NCBI RefSeq assembly: GCF_003259505.1
Contig: NZ_QLLK01000003.1
Span: 310,001 to 374,000, forward strand
Length of the DNA: 64,000 bases
Direction of reading: 5' to 3'
From: Algoriphagus yeomjeoni
GTDB taxonomy: Bacteria; Bacteroidota; Bacteroidia; Cytophagales; Cyclobacteriaceae
Shown here: positions 8,513 to 17,212 of the stretch, piece after piece
Layout: every line of letters begins with the position of its first letter
Position numbering within the stretch: the stretch's first letter is position 1
Program-made: the position numbers and the translations under genes
Notes under the pieces: model-generated
What the model saw: the letters and a program-made list of their open reading frames with translations, nothing else
What the model was told of the DNA's origin: nothing
Database searches by the model: none

Positions 8513-9244
8513 TTATTTCATATAATCAATCATGAAGCCGATCAATAATACGCTGAGTGAAAATGTCAGGAAGCCTAGAAGGTAGGCAATAAATGCTTTT
8601 ACATAGTTGAAGAGCTTCTTTTTATCGAAGAATTGCCCTATCGCCCAGGAAATGTAAAAAAAACTCAACAAGGCTCCTTTATCCAATATTTTCACATTTA
8701 TCTGACTTTCGATCGCTCCAAAAACTGCGAAAAACAGCATTCCCATTCCCATGGTAAAGCATAGCAGGATGAGTATTTCGAAAAAGTTGTAGCCGTATTT
8801 TCTAAAGAATACCTTAATCCAAAAGCCTATAAATAGTGCCATCAGGATATTGGCGTAGCCATAGTTGCTAGAAACCCACTCGAAAATCAACGAGGTGGTA
8901 GTGGTGTCTCCAGTGGAATAGTTAACGTAGCCATCCTCAAATTCAAACAGCTGTTGGGTAAGCGTGTAGATCAGAGAACAGACTATTATGAAAACGATGG
9001 GTTTTACGATCCGATTTCGATCTTCCACAATAAATTCCTGTACGGTTTTTCCGGGTCTGAGAAGCAGTTTTTTTATGGTATATAAAATACCCTTGTCGAA
9101 GTTGAGGACACTTCCGATCTCATCGAAAACGTATTTTCTATCGATCCTTTTTAGCGCTACTGGAGAACCACAATTAAAACAATAGCTGCCACTTAGCTTG
9201 GTTTCACATTTTTTACAATAGGCTTCACTAGTTTGATCCTGCAT
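8513..9244 (-). CDS. DUF3667 membrane protein with N-terminal zinc ribbon
   Basis: Residues 8-27 hold a zinc-ribbon-like CxxC...CxxC arrangement (CKKCETKLSGSYCFNCG). It is followed by the DUF3667 hallmark LLLRPGKTVQEFI and the basic turn ...DRNRIVKPIVF. About five hydrophobic segments occupy residues 80-243, so it is an inner-membrane protein. The family is widespread in Bacteroidota and its function is unknown. It is monocistronic. Confidence 0.85.
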   Translation of the reverse strand: MQDQTSEAYCKKCETKLSGSYCFNCGSPVALKRIDRKYVFDEIGSVLNFDKGILYTIKKLLLRPGKTVQEFIVEDRNRIVKPIVFIIVCSLIYTLTQQLFEFEDGYVNYSTGDTTTTSLIFEWVSSNYGYANILMALFIGFWIKVFFRKYGYNFFEILILLCFTMGMGMLFFAVFGAIESQINVKILDKGALLSFFYISWAIGQFFDKKKLFNYVKAFIAYLLGFLTFSLSVLLIGFMIDYMK

Positions 9245-9437
9245 GCAGCTTTTTTAAACTCTAATTTCGATTGACCTTCCCTATTTCTAAAGTATATAAA
9301 TAGTGTGTCAAATAAAATCTCATGTTTTTGACATTGTTTCGGTTACTCCCTCTGTTTCCAGAATCTGGACTTAATCAGGAAGGATTTCAAGCAATAGACG
9401 TTGAAAAATAGTGGTGACTTTCATCGATATTCTGCTC

Positions 9438-12302
9438 TTAAAACTTCAGAATATATTCCTGTAGATTATCAGACCGTTCAAGATTTAGCTTTTTACGAAG
9501 TCTATAGCGGGCGATTTCAACACCACGGATTGAAATATTCATCAGGTAGGCAATTTCTTTTGTAGAAAGATTCATCCTCAGGTAAGCACTCAATTTGATT
9601 TCTTGAGGACTCAGGCTACTATACTCTTTCTTAAACCTGCTCATGAAATCCCCGTGGACCTGATCAAAATGAATTTCAAACTGCTCCCAGTCCTGATCTC
9701 CGGAGAAATTTCGCTCTATGTTTTTAATTACTTTCTGAATTTCATTTTTGACCTCTTGATTCTTGCTCTTTTTGGTAATTGCATTGAGGTTATTACGCAT
9801 GTGATCTATAAAACCATTTTTGGTAATCAAATGCATGGTTGCAGCAGCTAGTTCCTTGTCCTTCAGCTGTATTTCCTGCTTTAACTTTTCAGTCTTTAGC
9901 TTTTCGAATTGGGCTTGGGTGTTCTTGAGTTCTGTGTCTTTTTCCTGAATGACCTTTGTGGAGGCAGATTTGATTAATTGCTCCTTTTTTTGGTACCTCT
10001 TTTCAATTATTCTATAAATCAGATACGTGACCAAAACTAGAATCAGGAAATACACGAAGTAAGCTGCTTTGCTGCGGTACCATGGGGGTAAAATCTCGAA
10101 CGAATAGGAAGCTACTTCACTGATCTCTCCATAGAGATTTTTGCTTTTTGCATGGAAGGTATAGTTACCTTCCCTTAGGTTGGTATAGGCTTTTTCCCGC
10201 TTTTCAATCCAATCCCCATACCCTGGCTCCAAACCCTCAAGCCAGTACTGAAACCGCAAATCCTTCTCGTTATTTGGAACTGGATTGCTACTTTCAAAAC
10301 GGATATTTGCCTTTTTGTATGGGATCTTTAGAATACCATTTTGGCTTTGTGTATTGATCGGGTATTTATTTCCACCAAAAATCAATGAATCAGTAGCTCC
10401 AGTGATATAGACTGCTCGAATCAGGGTTGGGAAGGCTGAGGGCTGGTAGGTGTTTTCATTGAGGCTAAATCTGATAAAACCCTCATTGGCTCCGAAAAGG
10501 ACCTCGTTTCCCTGTATAGTTGATATGTTTTGTAGGTCATCATTTAGAATGGGTAGAAGTTTGTTGAAGACCTGAAAATGCTTGGTATAACTACCGTCCA
10601 CTTTCTTTTCCAAAACTCCAGTTTCTGTCTCTCCAATAAAATAAATATTGCCCATTTGGTCTTCCACGAGGTAATGGGCCAGAAATTCTGGTTCAAAATA
10701 AGGACTAAAAAAATCATCCCGTTCAAACTTATTTTCAATCTCATTATACCTGAAAATCCCTGCCTGAGTAGTGAAAACAAGCCGATTATTAATCCGCCAT
10801 ACATTGTTCAGGATGTTGGTTGGTAATCCGGATTCTTGCCCAAAATAGGTTACAGTAGCTGATTCTAATTGGGTGTCGAGTTGGATTCTGAAAAGTCCTT
10901 TGTAGCCATGTGCTACCCAGATATTGCCTTTGTCATCTTGTTCAATTATCCTGCTGGATTCGTTGAAGCCTTTGATCTGTCTTAAGTACCGAATGTTAGC
11001 TCCATCGATTTGAAAAAGGTGGAGTCCATTATAAGAACCTACCAGGATCAAATCCTGGCGACCTCGGAGCGTTTGAAAATTCCATACCCCGCCTGGGCCT
11101 TCAATTCTTTTAGCGGAGTTGCCTTCAATCATGAAAGCACCATCGTTATGAGCAATCAGGAGATGGTTTTGAATGGCTTTAATCTGGTAGGCTTGTCCTG
11201 TTGAATTCTTTATCAGAGAGATTTGAGAGAGTCCATTATTTCCATTTTCCTGTACATAAACCCCATTGTTTGTGCCATAATAGAACTTATTGTTAAAAAA
11301 AGTGGCATGATATCCTGTGCCAGTCAAACCAGAGAATTGATTGATTCTGGTAAATGGGAGGCTAAGTTGAACCATGGTAATCCCATTGTTATGCCCCAAC
11401 CATAAGTTGCCGCTCAGGTCTTCAAAAAGTGAAACTATAGAGTTGTTGTTCAATCCATTGTCGTTGTTCAATTTCATGAGCACTTTTCCATTGGTATCCA
11501 CCAGCAAAAGACCTTGCAATTGAGTAGCGATAGCAATGGTGCCATTTCGGAGCATCAAGGCAGCGTTAATGGTCAGATTACCTAAGCTTTCCCAAGGTTC
11601 AACCAGTCCTCCATTCATAGTGAAAAGGCCATTATCGCGAGTAAAGACTAGGTAGCTGTTCAGTCCCATCTGTAATATCCCTGTGACTAGGTGATTCCCA
11701 AAGAATCCTTGATTGGTTAAGGATACAAGAGCTCCATCTTGTAGCTTTTTAAGGCCTCCCCCGATTTCATTGACCAAGAGGATATTGTTACTTAAATGAA
11801 AGCTTTCAAAACTACGCTCACTTTCGAGGCTGTACTGAAACTTCCGGTTTTTATCAAATACGAAGATTCGCTCGTAGGTGCAGAAAAATAAGTTTTCTCC
11901 TGTGACAAAGACTTTCCAGACTTCTTCCAGATTTTTGATTTCATCCGGAAGTTCGGTTTTAAGTGACTCAAAAGTAAGCTGTCCCCTGGCTGTTGGAAGA
12001 AAGGTTCCGAAATCACCCTGTCCGGAAACATAGATGGCTCCACTGGCATCCACCTGCACATGTCTCACTTTGGCTCCACTGGGCAATGCATACCTTCTCC
12101 AAGTAGTGCCATCATATTCTATCAGGCCATAGTTGTTTGCTACATAAAGCAACCCAGCTGCATTCTGCGTGATAGCATAATTCTGAATACCACCTTGATA
12201 TTCCTGGCTGGAATAGTACCTGGAAAATGGCAATCCTATAGATTGTGCTGATGCAAAATTAGCCAATAGAAAAAGCAGCAGACAGGTTGAGATATATTTC
12301 AT
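9438..12302 (-). CDS. SusR-like transmembrane regulator: periplasmic propellers, Y_Y_Y, LuxR-type HTH
   Basis: The protein has a signal peptide (MKYISTCLLLFLLANFASAQ), then about 650 residues of two-component-regulator propeller repeats (GNLWLGHNNGITMV, GNIWVAHGYKGLF). A Y_Y_Y domain follows (RFQYWLEGLEPGYGDWIEK), then one transmembrane helix near AAYFVYFLILVLVTYLI, a coiled coil, and a C-terminal LuxR-type helix-turn-helix (SPQEIKLSAYLRMNLSTKEI). There is no kinase domain, so sensing is coupled directly to DNA binding. I chose the ATG at 12302 because the frame open further upstream adds 27 non-signal residues before the signal peptide. It is divergent from susC and probably senses the glycan of that locus. 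Confidence 0.88.
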   Translation of the reverse strand: MKYISTCLLLFLLANFASAQSIGLPFSRYYSSQEYQGGIQNYAITQNAAGLLYVANNYGLIEYDGTTWRRYALPSGAKVRHVQVDASGAIYVSGQGDFGTFLPTARGQLTFESLKTELPDEIKNLEEVWKVFVTGENLFFCTYERIFVFDKNRKFQYSLESERSFESFHLSNNILLVNEIGGGLKKLQDGALVSLTNQGFFGNHLVTGILQMGLNSYLVFTRDNGLFTMNGGLVEPWESLGNLTINAALMLRNGTIAIATQLQGLLLVDTNGKVLMKLNNDNGLNNNSIVSLFEDLSGNLWLGHNNGITMVQLSLPFTRINQFSGLTGTGYHATFFNNKFYYGTNNGVYVQENGNNGLSQISLIKNSTGQAYQIKAIQNHLLIAHNDGAFMIEGNSAKRIEGPGGVWNFQTLRGRQDLILVGSYNGLHLFQIDGANIRYLRQIKGFNESSRIIEQDDKGNIWVAHGYKGLFRIQLDTQLESATVTYFGQESGLPTNILNNVWRINNRLVFTTQAGIFRYNEIENKFERDDFFSPYFEPEFLAHYLVEDQMGNIYFIGETETGVLEKKVDGSYTKHFQVFNKLLPILNDDLQNISTIQGNEVLFGANEGFIRFSLNENTYQPSAFPTLIRAVYITGATDSLIFGGNKYPINTQSQNGILKIPYKKANIRFESSNPVPNNEKDLRFQYWLEGLEPGYGDWIEKREKAYTNLREGNYTFHAKSKNLYGEISEVASYSFEILPPWYRSKAAYFVYFLILVLVTYLIYRIIEKRYQKKEQLIKSASTKVIQEKDTELKNTQAQFEKLKTEKLKQEIQLKDKELAAATMHLITKNGFIDHMRNNLNAITKKSKNQEVKNEIQKVIKNIERNFSGDQDWEQFEIHFDQVHGDFMSRFKKEYSSLSPQEIKLSAYLRMNLSTKEIAYLMNISIRGVEIARYRLRKKLNLERSDNLQEYILKF

Positions 12303-12404
12303 GGACTCATATCGCTTGTTGCGAAAAGCAATATAGGTTTTTTCAAATTGATGTAATGAGTTTTCAAGAAGCATGAGATTCACTGTGCAACAGAATTATC
12401 ATCT

Positions 12405-12434
12405 AAAAACAATTGAAGGCCTATTATTGTTGTT
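12405..12434. promoter_or_regulatory. Imperfect inverted repeat in the regulator-susC intergenic region
   Basis: AAAACAAT and ATTGTTGTTTT face each other across about 12 bp in the 248-bp divergent gap. It could be an operator for the adjacent regulator. This is a pattern only. Confidence 0.3.
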
Positions 12435-12492
12435 TTTGTAGAGTTTTTGTGAAAGTCAAAAAATAGGCGTGATGTAGTATTGTTGTACTCAA

Positions 12493-12500
12493 TAGTTTTG
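12493..12500 (+). promoter_or_regulatory. Candidate -7 element (TAGTTTTG) for the susC operon
   Basis: TAGTTTTG fits TAnnTTTG and would give a leader of roughly 45 nt before the susC-like start. No clear -33 TTTG is present, as expected for an activator-dependent promoter, though absence proves nothing. Confidence 0.4.
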
Positions 12501-12550
12501 CCTGTCGTGAATTTTCTTTCACCTTGTTAACGTAATAAATCCAAAAAATA

Positions 12551-15500
12551 ATGAAAAAAATTTTATTGCTGTGCTTTGCGCTCGCTGTCCATTATGTGGC
12601 TTGGGCACAATCAACTGTGATTTCAGGCAAAGTAGTGGATGGAACGGGGGAACCGCTGCCTGGAGTTAGTATTTTAAAGGTTAATTCCACCGTAGGTACA
12701 GTCACAGACCTTGATGGACTTTATACCATCAATGCAGGTCCTGATGATGAGTTGAGGTTTTCCTTTTTGGGTTTCCAACCTCAAACTATTCGGGTAGGAA
12801 ATTCTACTGAGGTCAATGTTGTATTACAGGAAGACCTGACCAATCTAGATGAAGTAGTGGTGATTGGTTATGGTTCCGCGACTAAACGCGAACTGACTGG
12901 TGCGACTTCCCAAGTAGGTGGAGAGGATGTACAAAAGATGAACATGCCCCGAGTGGATCAAGCACTACAGGGACAGATCGCTGGGGTAAACATTACTACC
13001 AACTCAGGAGCTCCGGGAGGAACCTCAAACATTCGTATCCGAGGGATTGGTACGTTCGGAGATAATGATCCGTTGATCTTGGTGGACGGAGTGATCTATG
13101 ACGCAGCTGGTCTGAATTCTCTAAACCCAAATGACATCGAATCAGTCAATGTGCTGAAAGATGGTACTGCCGGTATCTATGGAGTAAGGGCTGCTAATGG
13201 TGTAATCTTGATTGAGACCAAAAAAGGAAATTTGGGTTCTAAACCGAGACTTGATTTTGACACTTATTACGGTGTGCAACAGACAGCCAGTAAGCTGGAC
13301 TTATTGAATGCCCGTGAGTATGCTATTCTAAAGAATGAGGCTTTTGCGGCAGGCGGTCAGGCGATGCCTTTCAACAATGTTGAATTAGGTGAAGGTACTA
13401 ACTGGCAAGATGCAGTTTTTCAGGACGCACCAATTCAGGAATACAACATGACGCTTACTGGAGGTTCGGAAAAGACTTCTTATTCAATAGGTGGGTCTTA
13501 TTTTTCCCAAGAAGGTATAGTGGGTGGACCTAAAGCTAACCTTGAAAGAATAAACGCCAGAATTAATTTTATTACAGAAATTGCTCCTAGACTGAAGTTT
13601 ACAAATGTTACCCTTTTTACAAGAGAGATGAGTAGCGGTTTGCCTCAAGGAGGAATCGGTTCGGTGCTTTATAATACAATAAATGCTTATCCAACTGAGC
13701 CACTTCGAGTTGGGGACAGATATTCCTATTTGAACAATGTGAATGACATCATCAATCCTTTGGCTCAAATGGAAAACACCTACAATGACTCATGGGTCAA
13801 TAAATTAGTAGGTAAAGAAGAGATTGAATTTAAGATCAATGATAGATTCACCTGGACAGGTAGAGCAGGCTACAATTTCGCCATGGTGGATTTCAAAGCC
13901 TTTAATCCACTCGTATGGTATGGCCAAGGTAAATTTGCCAATTCTGCTGCCAACGAGAATCTAGATCCGGTTTTAGTGGATGTAGGAGGGGTAGAAATCG
14001 AGAGAGGTGCCAACGTATTTGAATCCAGAAATACCTTTTTGGATTACAACTTGGAGACCTTCTTAAACTACAATCAAAGCTTTGGTGAAGATCACAGAGT
14101 CAAAGGGACTTTTGGACTTTCCTTGGTAGGAAACAGAAGTGAAGGATTGAATGGAACGGGTTTCAACATTCCGAACAATGATCTGGCTTTTGCAGATATT
14201 TCTGCTAACCAGGCTACTGGAGGCTTTTTGAACAATACAGGCTCTTTTCAAAGTTCTCAGCGCTTAACTTCAGTCTTTGTCAGAGGTGAGTACGATTACA
14301 AGCAGCGCTATTTTGTTTCTGCTATCCTTAGAAGAGACGGATCTTCCAACTTTGGCCCAAATAACCGAATCGGGTATTTCCCTGCTATTTCGGGAGCTTG
14401 GTTGATTTCTGACGAATCGTTCTTCAATTCCAGTGCAATTGACTTTTTGAAATTGAGAACAAGTTTCGGAGTCTCTGGAAATGATCAGATTGGTCTGTTC
14501 CGATACAGAGGCTTGCTGAATGGATCTGCGACTTACGTTTTCAATGATTTTATCATAAACGGAGCTGCGATTGGGAATACCAGTAATCCAGATTTAAAGT
14601 GGGAAACTACTTATCAAACTAATATTGGTCTTGATTTTTCCCTTTTCGAGAACTTTGATTTTACAGCAAATTATTTTGTCAAAAACACAAAAGATCTACT
14701 TTTCCAACCAGACGTATCAGCTATTTTAGGTTCCTACGGACCAGGCGGATCACCACCAGTAATCAATGCTGGCGATGTGACAAACAGTGGACTTGAATTG
14801 GAATTGAGCTACGGAACAAATAATACAACTGGAGCTAATTTCAGATTTGGTTACAACGTTACTTTCGTGAAAAATGAAGTGACTGCAGTGCCGGAAGGCT
14901 TTGAATTTATTCCAGGTGCAGGCTTCAGCGTAGGCGGTAACATTGCCACAAGATTTGAGAAGGGTTATCCAATTGGATACTTCATAGGTTACCAGACTGA
15001 CGGTATTTTCCAAACTCAAGAGGAAATTGCTAACAGCCCAGTTTCCCAACCAGGAGCTCAGCCAGGTGATTTGAGATTTGTAGACAAAAATGGTGATGGG
15101 GTAATCAACTTCGGTGATGATTCTGACAGGGAAATGATTGGATCACCAATACCAAATGTAGTCATGGGATTCAACATGAATGTTGATTTCAAAGGATTTG
15201 ACTTGGGAGCAAATATCTATGCGGCCTTGGGTCAGGAAATTATCCGGAATTATGAAAGACAGCAGATTTATGCAAATCAATTGTCTTACAATATTGACAG
15301 ATGGACTGGTCCGGGGACAAGTACAGAGATTCCTAGATTAACGACCGGAGCAACCAGAAATAACGTTTTCTCGGACTTTTATGTGGAGGACGGATCATTT
15401 CTGAGATTGAGAAATGTGCAATTGGGCTATACCATTCCTAATGCCATCACCAAGAGGATAGGGGTTCAGCATTTCAGATTTTATCTAGCAGCCAACAACC

Positions 15501-15631
15501 TTGTCACTCTGACTAGGTACCAAGGATTTGACCCGGATGTGGGATCAGGAAATCCACTTTTTGCAGGCGTAGATAATGGTATCTACCCACAGGCACGTTC
15601 GTTCATGGCTGGTTTAAATTTTAAATTCTAG
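12551..15631 (+). CDS. SusC/RagA family TonB-dependent outer-membrane transporter
   Basis: A signal peptide is followed by a carboxypeptidase-like regulatory domain (residues about 23-97: VISGKVVDGTGEPLPGVSIL, DLDGLYTI), the TonB-box-like DEVVVIGYG, a plug domain with the IRGIGTFGDNDPLILVDGV signature, and a beta-barrel to the C-terminal phenylalanine. At 1026 residues it has the usual length. It imports oligosaccharides across the outer membrane with its SusD partner, which begins 5 bp downstream. It is the first gene of an operon with susD, a PKD lipoprotein and a GH16 enzyme, and divergent from a SusR-like regulator. The predicted substrate, a beta-1,3-glucan oligosaccharide, is inferred from the GH16 gene. 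Confidence 0.95.
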   Translation: MKKILLLCFALAVHYVAWAQSTVISGKVVDGTGEPLPGVSILKVNSTVGTVTDLDGLYTINAGPDDELRFSFLGFQPQTIRVGNSTEVNVVLQEDLTNLDEVVVIGYGSATKRELTGATSQVGGEDVQKMNMPRVDQALQGQIAGVNITTNSGAPGGTSNIRIRGIGTFGDNDPLILVDGVIYDAAGLNSLNPNDIESVNVLKDGTAGIYGVRAANGVILIETKKGNLGSKPRLDFDTYYGVQQTASKLDLLNAREYAILKNEAFAAGGQAMPFNNVELGEGTNWQDAVFQDAPIQEYNMTLTGGSEKTSYSIGGSYFSQEGIVGGPKANLERINARINFITEIAPRLKFTNVTLFTREMSSGLPQGGIGSVLYNTINAYPTEPLRVGDRYSYLNNVNDIINPLAQMENTYNDSWVNKLVGKEEIEFKINDRFTWTGRAGYNFAMVDFKAFNPLVWYGQGKFANSAANENLDPVLVDVGGVEIERGANVFESRNTFLDYNLETFLNYNQSFGEDHRVKGTFGLSLVGNRSEGLNGTGFNIPNNDLAFADISANQATGGFLNNTGSFQSSQRLTSVFVRGEYDYKQRYFVSAILRRDGSSNFGPNNRIGYFPAISGAWLISDESFFNSSAIDFLKLRTSFGVSGNDQIGLFRYRGLLNGSATYVFNDFIINGAAIGNTSNPDLKWETTYQTNIGLDFSLFENFDFTANYFVKNTKDLLFQPDVSAILGSYGPGGSPPVINAGDVTNSGLELELSYGTNNTTGANFRFGYNVTFVKNEVTAVPEGFEFIPGAGFSVGGNIATRFEKGYPIGYFIGYQTDGIFQTQEEIANSPVSQPGAQPGDLRFVDKNGDGVINFGDDSDREMIGSPIPNVVMGFNMNVDFKGFDLGANIYAALGQEIIRNYERQQIYANQLSYNIDRWTGPGTSTEIPRLTTGATRNNVFSDFYVEDGSFLRLRNVQLGYTIPNAITKRIGVQHFRFYLAANNLVTLTRYQGFDPDVGSGNPLFAGVDNGIYPQARSFMAGLNFKF

Positions 15632-15636
15632 AAAGT

Positions 15637-17109
15637 ATGAAAAACATAACAAAATGGTTTCTATTCATGTCTTTGTGGATGGGTACCGCTTGCGATAGTT
15701 TATTGAATATTGATCCTGAATTCACTCAGGATGCAGAAAACTTCTTCAATACAAAAGAGGATTTTGACAGGGCCATCATCGGTGTATATGACATGATGCA
15801 GCCAGCTTATCTGAATATCTGGATTGGTGAGATTGCTTCGGACAACGCCATTGCTGGAGGAGAAAGTGTCAATGATACAAGAGGTCTACATGAGATCGAA
15901 AACATGACTCATGGTGGTGTTAATCAGGAACTAAGAGCCGTAATGCGGGTGAATTACACCGGCATTGCACGAGCTAATTATATCTTTGAAAACCAGGATA
16001 AAATTGATTTTGAAGGCAAGGAATTGATTTTGGCTGAGGCCAAGTTCATGCGTGCTTATTTCTACTTCAACTTGGTAACTTACTTTGGAGATATGCCTCT
16101 AATCGTGGATAGAAGGATTTCAATTAATGAAATTCCTACTACTCCAAGGACTCCTAAAGCAGAGATCTATGCTCAAATTGAATCTGATTTGGAAGATGCG
16201 GTAGCTGTGCTTCCGGCCACAGCTGGCCAAGTGGGAAGATTGACTACTGGTGCGGCCATGGCATTGCTTGGCAAAGTGTTGCTGTATCAGGAGAAATATA
16301 CTGAAGCCAGTACGGTACTAGGAAATCTGATCGATAACAATCCTGGCGGATATGCATTGTTTGATGATTATAGTACGATGTTTTATGCGGCAAATGAAAA
16401 TGTTTCTGAAGATGTATTCACTGTACAGTTCAGTGGGCTGCAAGGTGGTGACTATGGCTGTTTGATTTGTTTGAACGGAAATGCTGCAGTTGGCTTCCAG
16501 GGAATCAGACAATATACAGGACCTTTTTATGCTGATGGCAACGCCTATAACTTACCTACTCAGGATTTGTATGATTCTTTTGCAGACGGAGATCTGAGAC
16601 GTGACGCGACCGTTTTGAACTTGGATGAATTTATCGCGGCTCAGCCAAATTCAGATGAAATTACTTACGGCATTGGTGCTGGAGGTCATACGGGCTTTTT
16701 CAATAACAAATACATCAAAAGACAAGGTGAAATCGGTCTCCCTGATGATGATTTGACCAGTCCTCTAAATTACAGAGTGATCCGCTGGGCAGATGTGCTA
16801 TTGATGGCAGCTGAGGCTTTTCAACAATCCGGAAACGACGGTAGAGCAAGAACTGAATTGAATAAAGTAAGAGCTAGGGTGGATATGCCTGCGATTAACA
16901 GCTCAGGTGATGCTTTATATCAGGCGATTTTGGATGAAAGAAGGTATGAGCTTTCTGGTGAAGGTTACAGATTCTTTGATTTGGTGAGAACAGGTCAAGC
17001 TGCCGATAATATCAGTGGCTTTGTGGTAGGAAAGAATGAATTGTTTCCTATTCCTCAGGTTGAGATTGACTTGGCTGGGGGGAATTGGAGTCAAAATCCT
17101 GGATATTAA
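15637..17109 (+). CDS. SusD/RagB family nutrient-binding outer-membrane lipoprotein
   Basis: A lipoprotein signal ends near GTAC at residue 19. The SusD/RagB pattern follows: a helical TPR-like core (AEAKFMRAYFYFNLVTYFGDMPL) and the C-terminal LDERRYELSGEGYRFFDLVRTG with the ending FPIPQVEIDLAGGNWSQNPGY. It forms the lid of the SusC transporter at the cell surface and binds glycan. It is preceded by susC (5 bp gap) and followed after 103 bp by the PKD lipoprotein; that gap carries a repeated leader element. Its 490 residues are typical. Confidence 0.95.
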   Translation: MKNITKWFLFMSLWMGTACDSLLNIDPEFTQDAENFFNTKEDFDRAIIGVYDMMQPAYLNIWIGEIASDNAIAGGESVNDTRGLHEIENMTHGGVNQELRAVMRVNYTGIARANYIFENQDKIDFEGKELILAEAKFMRAYFYFNLVTYFGDMPLIVDRRISINEIPTTPRTPKAEIYAQIESDLEDAVAVLPATAGQVGRLTTGAAMALLGKVLLYQEKYTEASTVLGNLIDNNPGGYALFDDYSTMFYAANENVSEDVFTVQFSGLQGGDYGCLICLNGNAAVGFQGIRQYTGPFYADGNAYNLPTQDLYDSFADGDLRRDATVLNLDEFIAAQPNSDEITYGIGAGGHTGFFNNKYIKRQGEIGLPDDDLTSPLNYRVIRWADVLLMAAEAFQQSGNDGRARTELNKVRARVDMPAINSSGDALYQAILDERRYELSGEGYRFFDLVRTGQAADNISGFVVGKNELFPIPQVEIDLAGGNWSQNPGY

Positions 17110-17119
17110 ACATAAACTC

Positions 17120-17212
17120 AAATGAAATCGAGCATGACTATGCACATCACGAACTGGAATGAGTATAGCCATGCGAGATTCCATCTGACCTTAAAAATCA
17201 AATGATAAACAG
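17120..17212 (+). repeat. Repeated leader element, copy A (structured, with short ORF)
   Basis: This stretch fills the gap between susD and the next lipoprotein gene. A second copy lies at 59546-59641, before an unrelated gene. Shared blocks are AATGAAATCGAGCATGAC at the left (18 identical bases), GCG-AGATTCCAT in the right half, and TAAAAATCAAAT-ATAAACA next to the downstream ATG. The roughly 33-nt interior differs. AATCGAGCATG (17126-17136) can pair with CATGCGAGATT (17170-17180) through nine Watson-Crick pairs and a tandem G-A/A-G mismatch. It could be a cis-acting RNA, a leader-peptide region or a small mobile repeat. Confidence 0.65.
17122..17205 (+). CDS. Putative 27-residue leader peptide
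   Basis: An ATG-initiated frame encodes a peptide beginning MKSSMTMHIT and ending LTLKIK. It stops at TGA seven bases before the ATG of the PKD lipoprotein gene. The paralogous element at 59548 encodes MKSSMTQSDT...VKIKL and stops four bases before its downstream ATG. Shared ends and close spacing suggest translational coupling or a leader role. Against a selected peptide, the conserved AGATTCCAT block is read in different frames in the two copies. Confidence 0.4.
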   Translation: MKSSMTMHITNWNEYSHARFHLTLKIK

